Positions 8,726-15,109 of a DNA stretch of 15,109 bases are shown in pieces; the stretch's first letter is position 1, and every line of letters starts with the position of its first letter. The stretch is from contig CAJNDS010000256.1 of the NCBI GenBank assembly GCA_905221605.1, positions 170,888 to 185,996 of the forward strand, read 5' to 3'. The stretch comes from Symbiodinium natans. Its lineage: Eukaryota > Sar > Dinophyceae > Suessiales > Symbiodiniaceae. The translations under genes were made by a program, and so were the position numbers. The notes below the pieces were generated by a model, which did no database searches, was not told where the DNA came from, and worked only from the letters and a program-made list of their open reading frames with translations.

Positions 8726-9584
8726 CTATTCTGAGAATAGCACAAGAACAGGCATCCGGTAGCTACGTGCACGCGCCTGGCGTTGAGCCTCCATCTTCTT
8801 TGCAATCTGGAAAAAGACCTCGGCTGCGGCTTGAATACTCTTTCTGTAGAAGTTATTTTCAGGGCCCTTAGCATGTCTTGCCAGGGGATGCTTCCCACCA
8901 GCATGCGCAGCCCGAGTTAGCATGAATCAGGCGTGACTATACCTACAAGCACAAACCATGGTAGGTGCAAGTGAGCTGATCTGTGACAAATTGACAGCTG
9001 CGCCTCCCGCCGAAAACGGCAAGTATGTGGATGCACGCAACCATGCATGGGTGATATGTGTCTGCTGCGGCTGGGGTTGCATGAGTGCGTTTTGGCGCCG
9101 GTGCCTGCATACACTATCATCCATAAGCAGGAGCGCCGACCTCTTCAGTAAAGTCGAGGCACTGGGTTGTTGGACAGCTGCATACAGTCCTCAGCTGGAC
9201 TTTTTGGTCGAAGAAATCGGACGTGGTTCGCCTTCCATCCCTAAGCGCGAAGTCTAAGAGTCTAACCAGGTTTTGGTGACCATCTCGTAACCACTCCGCC
9301 GTGACCTTGGACCCTGCAAACTCTCCCTCCCCAGTGACTCGAAACCAGCTTTGGCAGGCGAGGGGCTGGCTTCCAATGCCACTGTGTCGCAGAAGGCACC
9401 ACAGGCTGGTTCTGCAACACCTCGGTGAAAATGAGGTCGTTTCGAGTTGTTTGGGAACTCTGTACAGGAGACCCTGATGGCCATGCAATGAGGTCGCGAG
9501 TGCTCAGCACCGCAGTGACACATGCAATGAAGCTTTGGCTGCTAGCTGCTTGCTGCAAAAACTTTGCAGCCACGGTACCTTCAT
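8726..9584 (-). CDS. G4: four-exon gene, uncharacterised 184-aa protein
   Basis: The exons are 9584-9511, 9420-9186, 9070-8943 and 8843-8726. All three introns (90, 115 and 99 nt) are GT-AG and all phases agree, giving 185 codons with a TAG stop. Exon 1 starts MKVPWLQSFCSKQLAAKASL. Exon 2 holds SKVTAEWLRDGHQNLVRLLD and ends ACT|GTATGC; an internal acceptor (TTTGCAG|G, start 9313) is an alternative. Exon 3 ends TGTAG|GTATAG. The last exon follows CTTCTACAG|A and encodes a basic amphipathic helix, KSIQAAAEVFFQIAKKMEAQ, then a hydrophobic tail PVLVLFSE. The stop lies 137 bp upstream of the G5 start. A very strong pyrimidine tract ending AAG (acceptor at 9648) lies 64 bases before the ATG and suits leader addition. 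No family recognised. Confidence 0.5.
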
Positions 9585-9647
9585 ATAAATGTCCTCAGAT
9601 TGAACTTGGCATGTGGCATGCTGCTTCGGCAATGGTCAGTGCAAATG

Positions 9648-9676
9648 CTTAAACAAAAGGAGAAAAGAAAAAAGCA
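9648..9676 (-). promoter_or_regulatory. Strong polypyrimidine tract and AG upstream of G4
   Basis: The minus strand reads GCTTTTTTCTTTTCTCCTTTTGTTTAAG, the best acceptor-like tract in the window. It sits between the G3 stop and the G4 ATG, where a spliced-leader acceptor is expected. A small reading frame (FALTIAEAACHMPS) right after the AG is the alternative reason for the tract. Confidence 0.35.
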
Positions 9677-9906
9677 GGGCAGTCGTGATCCGTAATCTGC
9701 CGAATCCGCGTAGCTGGGTGAGTGTTGCCCGACCCGTTATTGTCAATTAGTTTTTGGGACTGTGTAGTGGAGGTAGTGGGTCCCGGCACCAACGTTTGAA
9801 TGCCATCCTCAGGGGGCCAGGACTTTCAGGCCTCGAGGCTACATGTCCCGGCCGGAGCCAAGTAAAAACTGTAGCTTTCCCCATTTAGCAGGGACTCCCC
9901 CGGCAC

Positions 9907-11143
9907 TCAAACAAGAAACAGGCACTGCTTTCCAATCTTTATGAGCTGTGGAACGGCCGCCACATGGAACTCCTTACAAGGGAACCTTAGAAGCTCGCAA
10001 GCCGCGGCTGTTGGACCACGGGGCGGTGTTGACCACTTTGTCGATCATGCCAGCCGTGGACCTTGGAGGAAACCAGCTTCAAGAGCTGGGCACATAAGCT
10101 GGCATAGGGCGAAGGGCAGGCATAGGGTTTCAGGGTTTGTGGCGATCGGGAACTTCGCTGTTTGTTGTTTCGGCTCTCGCACTCACGCGGCAGGCAAGGT
10201 GGCGGATTGTCCAGTTCACTACCTTTTGCCAAGTATGCCCGTGCTTGTGCATGTTCAACCACTTGAAACTTGTCCCGCCTCGTGAATATATCGGGTCATG
10301 CTTTTTGCTCACATTGCGTGGTGCATGTTCAGAGAGTGTTCGCCTCCTCCTTTGCTTACCCATCGCCTCTCAAGCTCCACTTCAGGAGCTTGGCTGGATG
10401 GAGGAGCCAGACCAGGAGAGTGAGAGCCCTTCACTGCCGTCTTTTGAAGGGGTCATGGGGCCTCAAAAGGAATCTGGCGGTGCTTTGAGCAATACACGCA
10501 TTGCCGTACAGATGCAGCGAAGGCGCGCGTTAGGTAGCGCGGACACCAATGACGACGCACGGCGTGCTGATAGACGTCTAGAGATCTGACCAGCCCGAGG
10601 CTTAGAGCAGACACTTTTCAGTCAGCCTTCGCCAGACCTGGAGTCGCCAACTTCACAATAACTTCAGTTTTCAGGGGATCTGTAGGGATTGAGATTTACA
10701 GTGCTGGGCTGAGGGCTTGCAAAGGCCCAAGACATGGAGCCTGAACATAATCGCCGCCGCAGGCGCAAGTCGCCACAGGCGACAACGACTGCCTCAAAGT
10801 ATCCAGACCTGTGTCGGAGGCTGAATCACAGCTTGGGCAATTCAAGCCAGTCCTATTGTTGGGCTACAAGGGATGTGGCGGTACAAGCCTCAGACTGTGC
10901 AAATGATGTGGTCTGCGGTTCAGGGTTTGGGGGTTCAGGGTTTTCCTGCTGCAAGGACGTCACAAGGAACTAACAGCTCTCCAACACGCAGCCTGTCCAA
11001 CTCCAGAAATTCCCAGACCCGAGCCAGGGCACCACATGGATCGCCACGTCTTCAGAGCCTGGGGAATCTCTCGGTTTCTTGTCTTCTCTCAGCTCCCGAA
11101 TCTGCTGTGCTGATCGAAGCGATGCTTGCGGGGCAGCTGCCAT
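9907..11143 (-). CDS. G3: multi-exon gene, uncharacterised protein, one join unresolved
   Basis: The exons are 11143-11036, 10948-10885, 10820-10734, 10679-10638, 10393-10360, 10268-10187, then 10061-9986 and 9945-9907 (TGA). The first six joins are phase-compatible. Strong sites include GACGTCCTTGCAG|C, CAATCCCTACAG|A, CTCCTCCATCCAG|C followed by GG|GTAAGC, and CGC|GTGAGT. Exon 1 starts MAAAPQASLRSAQQIRELRE, then an acidic/basic segment. Exon 2 is Pro/Glu-rich (QENPEPPNPEPQTTSFAQSE). Later exons give PLKTEVIVKLATP and NMHKHGHTWQKVVNWTIRHL. The 10061 exon (GMIDKVVNTAPWSNSRGL) has strong codon bias but is out of phase with the exon before it; the start of the 10268 exon (or 10278) is also uncertain. 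The C-terminus would be LIKIGKQCLFLV. Family unknown. Confidence 0.45.
10917..10943. repeat. GGTTCAGGGTTT direct repeat, coding for Pro-Glu on the minus strand
   Basis: GGTTCAGGGTTT occurs at 10917-10928 and 10932-10943. Read on the minus strand it is the start of G3 exon 2 and encodes PEPPNPEP. The same word family (GGTTCAGGG, GGTTTCAGGG) is scattered elsewhere, for example near 5652, 8285 and 10125, and resembles TTTAGGG-type telomere units. Confidence 0.6.
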
Positions 11144-11274
11144 GATGTGCATGGGAGCTTTGTCGTGGTTTCGTTTCTGTGTTCAGGGCTTGTGGAGGTC
11201 GACATGTTAGGTGGGTTCCTGGCGGTGTTGCCGATGGGGTGCAATGTTTATGTCACAAGAAGCGTTGGCATGCT

Positions 11275-12426
11275 TCAAGCGCTCTCAAGCAAAGCCAAAA
11301 CTAGACTGCAAACTTCAAGCTGTGAGCCCATTTCCTGCATTGTCTGCGTCCCCAGAAAGGCCAACGCACTCCCATCCAACACTGCCAGCCTGCGCAATGC
11401 CCCCACGGGGCTGCCGGTTTTCGGCATCCTCAGCAGAACATCCGATGTGTGGGGGGGGGCGAAGCTTCGGCCAAAGTGTAGGAAGTCTGTCGCACCGGGG
11501 TGAGGTTTTTTGGGGTATTGCTGTTTTGGGGGAGCTCGCACTGCCAACTGAACCCTGCGGACCGCAGCCAATTTCCTGTAGGAGCGATGCGGAACGGATT
11601 GTTGATCTGCGCATGCAAGAACTTGAAATTCTACCTAGTCGGTGGCGCAAGCCGGTTTGCGCGTCTTCTTGGGCCGACCGGCTCCAAGGCTAAACATGCA
11701 AATTGCCCCCCGGCCCCCTTGCAGCTGCCAGGTTCCATGAGGCCAGCTGCAGCCAGGACCAGGACGGGGCGTCGATCCTGCTCGCCCTGGCCATTTGGTG
11801 CTCTCCGCTCTCCAATTTGCCGAACATGGTCTTAGAAAGGGCTTCAGCCTTCAGATTAAGAGTCTTATCGGTTGTCGGTACCCACCGACCTCGGTCTTAA
11901 GGTGACTGAGAAGAGAAGTCAGAAGATGATCAAAGTGTTGCGGAGCGCGTCCCTTATCATTGCCCTCTTCCTTCCGAGGCCCCTGCTGTCACATCACAGG
12001 CATGGTACGTCATCAAGTTCAAGCGGTGGGAGAAGGCGAGGAAGTCGTCTTGTTTCAGAAACTGCTCCTGATCTGCAGCTACCATGCCTCACCCCGCCCC
12101 ATCCCTCCCGCCACCCTAAAATACTCAAACAATCATTGAGGCAAGATTGTCCAGGCAAAAGTTGGAAGTGAAGCGCCACGAACCTACCGACAGCCTGAGC
12201 CTGAAAGGACATCCAACCCACGGGCAATTACCGTCCACGCACTGGAACCTCGACTGTTTCAGCTTGGGCGCCCCCTTCTGCAGCCACGGGCCTGACTCAT
12301 TTGGGCAATCATCTCCACAGTGTGCCCAAAAGGACACACCGAACATCACTCGTCATATGTTGTGCAGCATTTTTGCTCGACAGCCGACCCCCCTCCGTAA
12401 GCTGCTATCTTCTCTTTGTCATGCAT
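11275..12426 (-). CDS. G2: multi-exon gene, uncharacterised protein, 3' half unresolved
   Basis: The ATG at 12426-12424 is one base after GCTGTCAGACTCAG, a likely trans-splice acceptor. Exon 1 (12426-12350) encodes MHDKEKIAAYGGGSAVEQKC and ends GA|GTGATG. Exon 2 (12291-12232) encodes PVAAEGGAQAETVEVPVRG and ends CG|GTAATT. Exon 3 (12072-12009) encodes SGAVSETRRLPRLLPPLELD. Exon 4 (11830-11723) contains MFGKLESGEHQMARASRIDA and would end at a GC donor (GCAAGG). These join in phase. The last exon (11428-11275) encodes MPKTGSPVGALRRLAVLDGS, then MQEMGSQLEVCSLVLALLES and a TGA, but needs one base from a preceding exon. An exon near 11610 (INNPFRIAPTGNWLRSAG) may fill that gap. The stop lies 132 bp before the G3 start. 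Other minus frames around 12070-11880 also look coding. Family unknown. Confidence 0.42.
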
Positions 12427-12480
12427 GCTGAGTCTGACAGCAATGGGCTAGGCCGAGGTCCTAGGTCTCAGCGAGACTTG

Positions 12481-12515
12481 CCTGCATTTGCCTGCAATGA
12501 AATGAAAAAAAGGAG
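12481..12515 (-). promoter_or_regulatory. Strong acceptor-like tract upstream of G2
   Basis: The minus strand reads CTCCTTTTTTTCATTTCATTGCAG|G, between the G1 stop and the G2 ATG. It could be an upstream leader acceptor or the acceptor of a tiny exon, since CAG|GCAAGT follows ten bases later. Confidence 0.35.
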
Positions 12516-12604
12516 CAGCCGCTCCGACACCATCTGCCTTTGTTGCCCTAAGGCCATGATCCTTGTACCTCCATTCATACATTTCAGTTCAATCTAGTCA
12601 CATA

Positions 12605-12953
12605 TCATGGATGCGTTTCGATCCCATTGTGGGACTGGTCCACAACCCTGAAGCCAGGTTCCCAGCGTTTCACAGCGCGTCCCGTCACCAGAACGCGGAG
12701 GGCGAGCTGATCCTCCACAGCTGAGTGAATGGCATCTGAGTGAGCCTAATCCCGACCCTCAGAAGACAAGTCCGGGATCCACAGTGGGTGTTCTTCTTAA
12801 CTAGGGTCTACTTACTTGTCTACGCTTGCGTGCGCGGGCAGGAGCCGAGAAAGTCGGGGGTGGAGGGGGTTGCTGCAGGGGCCCAGCCTCCTGTGAGAGA
12901 AACGGGTACCCAGCTTCTGCGGGCCCGCGAAACAGCACGATATCATCCTCCAT
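12605..12953 (-). CDS. G1: two-exon gene, uncharacterised 92-aa protein
   Basis: Exon 1 (12953-12816) starts MEDDIVLFRGPAEAGYPFLS, continues through a PPPPP run to a basic cluster (ARARKRRQ) and ends at a consensus donor CAA|GTAAGT. An in-frame TAG lies just upstream of the ATG, and the AG of that TAG is a possible leader acceptor six bases before it. Exon 2 (12745-12605) follows GGATTAG|G after a 70-nt intron, is in phase, and encodes AHSDAIHSAVEDQLALRVLV, then VTGRAVKRWEPGFRVVDQ and a TGA. Weak point: the exon 2 acceptor lacks a pyrimidine tract. The Pro-run plus RKRR could be a linker and nuclear signal, but that is guesswork. A plus-strand reading (12589-12724, MRFDPIVGLVHNPEARFPAF) overlaps exon 2; I take it as antisense. 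Confidence 0.38.
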
Positions 12954-13064
12954 GAGGCTCTATTGGGGTTCAAGGGTCCGCGGAGATCTCTGCTCAAAAC
13001 CTCCAGTTGGGGTTGAGGATCTCAGGGTGTTTTGGGCAGCTAGCAGCGCCAGCGGTTAGAGCAA

Positions 13065-13074
13065 CGAAGCTTCG
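13065..13074. repeat. Palindromic word CGAAGCTTCG (one of three copies)
   Basis: The 10-bp palindrome CGAAGCTTCG occurs here and at 5739-5748 and 11460-11469. Near copies are at 13485, 7742 and 5430. In minus-strand exons it encodes Lys-Leu-Arg or Ser-Lys-Leu. Confidence 0.6.
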
Positions 13075-13194
13075 GTCCCCAAAACAAACCAGAACCTTTG
13101 GCCGAACACTGGGGGCTTGTAGGCCTTGGTGGACCCCTGATCTGCACCTCCTCAACCACTTCAGGCCCCCTACACTTCGCCTCCCATCCAGGGT

Positions 13195-13549
13195 CTACAC
13201 GCTTCGCCAAGGGCACGTCCCTACCGGCTCAGCTGGGGAATCTCCCGAACATGCTTCTCCAAATTTCAAAGCAATCGGAAGATCGCGCCTTTCGACAACA
13301 TCCGGAATCTTCGCCCAGGTAGGGTTTCTGAGTCTCTGCGAACCCGGACCTCCCAAGGCCCTAAAACCAGGCTCCCCAACACAGCGCCAGGGCACCGCCA
13401 CGATGATGGCGGGCTCGTGTATATGGCAGAGCCTCTCCTTTGCAGTCTGTCGGGCCTGCACCAGCGCTTGGGAGTGAGAGAGCTGAAGCTTCGACTGGGA
13501 CCTTTCCAGCCAAAACTGCTCGCCCAAGAAGGCCCTAGAAACAGTCCCA
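13195..13549 (-). CDS. G0 3' part: exon(s) of an uncharacterised protein
   Basis: One minus frame is open from CCCGTGCAG| (13550) to a TAG at 13197-13195. Its first half is strongly coding: AFLGEQFWLERSQSKLQLSH, then QALVQARQTAKERLCHIHEP. The second half reads IPDVVERRDLPIALKFGEAC and reaches a GTAGGG donor at 13224. The middle (13370-13310) looks intron-like, with TTTTAGGG and CCCTACC, so two exons are likely. The protein would be rich in Gln/Lys/Arg helix. A plus-strand reading across 13232-13319 (GNLPNMLLQISKQSEDRAFR) with good splice sites is the alternative. G1 starts 240 bp downstream. Confidence 0.38.
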
Positions 13550-13686
13550 AGCTCTGCACGGGTCGGGTGGGCTCTCCCAACACACATCGAACTACCAAAA
13601 CGGCTCTCGTACTCAGAATGAACAGGACCCTGCCGATCAAGCCTTGCACTGGGGAGGGATGCAAAGAGGGACGCACGCCACACACG

Positions 13687-13719
13687 GAGGAACGCGGCGG
13701 AGGAACGGAGCGAGGAACG
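13687..13719. repeat. GAGGAACG short tandem repeat
   Basis: Three copies of GAGGAACG (13687-13694, 13700-13707, 13712-13719) with GC-rich spacers lie just before the large minisatellite. No coding sense is evident. Confidence 0.65.
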
Positions 13720-13841
13720 CGGGGGACACGGCGGAGCGCGACAGATGCGGTGAGAGGGACCCCTGATGTTTGCCCAGAATGCCCAGATGCACAGGATGCT
13801 CTGCAGGGATGCATTAACACCGTGAACGTTCAGCCCAAGGG

Positions 13842-14495
13842 GTCATGGATGCTCTGACAACATGGACGCTCCTATCGTGTAGGCACGAATGCTTTGCTGG
13901 CCACCGGATGCTCTGGATGCATGCACCAAGAACATGGATGTTAGCATTGTGCAAGCATGGATGCTCGGGTGGTAACATGGACGTTCTTATCGTGGAGGTC
14001 TCGAACCGGACCTCCTCATAGTGCGCGCACGCATGTCGCATGCTATGGATGCATCGGTACAATGCAAGTTCTTCTCGTGTGGGCATGGATGCTCTGGCCA
14101 CTGGATGCTCTGGTAACCTGGACGGTGTTATCGTGCAGGAAGAGAGATTCTCGAACTGGACGCAAGGGCAACATGGATGATCATGGATGTTGTCGCACGG
14201 ACATGAATGCTCTGAATGTGCGGGCAACATGGACGCCAGTGGTCACGTGGACATTCTTCTCCTGCAGATGAGCAGGGATGCGGTGGATGTACTGGAAACA
14301 TGGACGTCTTTATGACGTGGGCTCTGGATGCAGGGGTACAGGAAACATGGACGTTCTGGATGCACGGCAACATGCACGCACTGAGCCCGTTCTTATCACC
14401 GGGCATGGATGCTCTGGCCACTGCATGCGCTTGTAGCATGGACGATCATGGACGTTCCTATCGCCCGGGCATGGACGCTCTGGCCACTAACATCA
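13842..14495. repeat. Degenerate minisatellite, CATGGACGTTCTTATCG / CATGGATGCTCTGG units
   Basis: About 650 bp consist of variable repeats built from two cores, CATGGATGCTCTGGCCACT and AACATGGACGTTCTTATCGTG. Spacing is irregular and substitutions are frequent (GACGCTCC, GACATTCTTCTCC, GATGTTGTCG). Copies near 13852, 14088, 14402 and 14470 are closest to consensus. Frames through it stay open on both strands because of the repeat composition, not because of a gene. It lies between the exon at 14622-14524 and the G0 exons at 13549, so it is probably intronic. Confidence 0.85.
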
Positions 14496-14523
14496 AATTG
14501 GTTGCACCTTGCCCACTTTCTAC

Positions 14524-14622
14524 CCCATCCACGGCCTTGGCGCAAAGCAGGTTGGCCGCCCGGGCGGTGAAAACCTCAAGCTCGCTTCGGTTCAAGAGAA
14601 GGATTTGAGATGCTCGGAGGGG
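14524..14622 (-). CDS. Candidate exon, probably the 5' part of G0
   Basis: The 99-nt minus-strand stretch AAACAG|CCC...GATGGG|GTAGAA gives exactly 33 codons, phase 0 on both sides. It reads PLRASQILLLNRSELEVFTA, then RAANLLCAKAVDG, with a clear G/C-ending codon pattern. The acceptor is only moderately good, and the frame is open further upstream to an ATG at 14700, so the exon may be longer. Leu/Ala-rich helices are likely; no family recognised. The next exon at 13549 is out of phase in its most coding-like frame, so another exon or a different border is needed. Confidence 0.38.
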
Positions 14623-14629
14623 CTGTTTC

Positions 14630-15109
14630 GGGGGCGTCTTTAGACTCCTTAAACACCTGTCCCCAACACACACACGTAACCTTTCAAGATACTCGTTCAT
14701 GAAGTGTCGTCTTCACATTCGAATACAGTTAAGCAAGTGACAAAAATGCCATCGGTTTGACTGTACTGTCATCTTCTCACAAGGGTTACCGTGCTTTTCC
14801 ACTCTTATTGTCGCACAAGGCAAATGCCGCTATTCGCTTGCAGGGCGGCGTTCTCATAACCCAAACAATCCCAGTATGGCTTTGTTATGCTTTGTTGACG
14901 TATGGTGCAGTGTCGCAAGCCCCTCCCCAGTTCATGGTTTTTGGGCTGGCTTCTTTTGACTTTGGGACTTTAGCCTCTCACAGCTAGCGCACGCGAAGGC
15001 CAGACCAGGCCAGAGATCTCAGTCGGGCGAGCTGTAGGTACTTGGAAGGTGCAACGGGGACCCGACCCCAAAAAAAAAGCACAAAAAGAAAAAGAAACAG
15101 GAGTCCGGG
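14630..15109. other. No gene model supported
   Basis: Short open frames exist on both strands (14757-14987 plus is the longest), but splice sites and codon pattern are weak. A minus-strand fragment near 14855-14810 (NAALQANSGICL) is a possible small exon. The end carries an A9 run at 15070-15078 and A-rich sequence. Confidence 0.4.

Noticed and set aside
11070-11736. Four strong plus-strand acceptor-like tracts (TTGTCTTCTCTCAG, GTCTGCGTCCCCAG, TTTCCTGTAG, GGCCCCCTTGCAG).
   Set aside because: At least the first two are the complement of coding strings on the minus strand (ELREDKKP, LGTQTMQEM). The minus-strand models explain them.
11926-12010. Plus-strand start with a signal-peptide-like N-terminus (MIKVLRSASLIIALFLP) and a GTACGT donor.
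   Set aside because: It is antisense to minus-strand frames that are charged and protein-like. Hydrophobic antisense of Lys/Asp/Glu-rich coding sequence is a common artefact.
12125-12349. Minus-strand frame resembling a FAR1/MULE transposase zinc finger (RFQCVDGNCPWVGCPFRLRL, then SWRFT).
   Set aside because: It lacks the terminal His, and the same DNA has a better frame (PVAAEGGAQAETVEVPVRG) with purine-first codons and phase-matched splice sites in G2.
13842-14495. Open frames through the minisatellite on both strands.
   Set aside because: They are open because of the repeat composition; the protein read-out is only the repeat itself.

Overview
The window looks like nuclear DNA of an alveolate, most probably a dinoflagellate. 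This is a judgement from style; no marker gene proves it. The signs are mid-range GC, no open frame of 200 codons or more, coding sense broken into short exons of roughly 35-235 nt, mixed GT and likely GC splice donors, weak or variable polypyrimidine tracts, AG acceptors placed directly in front of start codons (as expected for spliced-leader trans-splicing), and TTTAGGG/TTCAGGG-like words. No bacterial operon, rRNA, tRNA, CRISPR array or insertion sequence was seen.

The main result is that nearly all convincing coding sense is on the minus strand, in a head-to-tail array read from high to low coordinates. I could join exons with compatible reading phase into several models: G1 (12953-12605), G2 (12426-11275, join to the last exon unresolved), G3 (11143-9907, one join unresolved), G4 (9584-8726, complete) and G5 (8589-5903, complete or running on into the next exons). 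Partial genes flank these: G0 (14622-13195), G6 (5749-about 4588), G7 (3645-about 3073), and exons near 3072-2921 and 2602-2549. Neighbouring genes lie only about 130-320 bp apart. I recognise none of the products. All models are ab initio readings by eye and need transcript support.

The gene-poor parts hold repeats: an AT-rich block at 1-110, a TATAACTTAG tandem array at 3941-4066 followed by a strong hairpin (4106-4137) and a GA microsatellite between G7 and G6, and a degenerate minisatellite of about 650 bp at 13842-14495, probably inside a G0 intron. Positions 111-2500 and 14630-15109 have open frames on both strands but nothing I can defend as a gene.

Many plus-strand frames look protein-like. 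I read most of them as antisense shadows: they share wobble positions with the minus-strand frames, and their apparent polypyrimidine tracts are the complement of Lys/Glu-rich codons.
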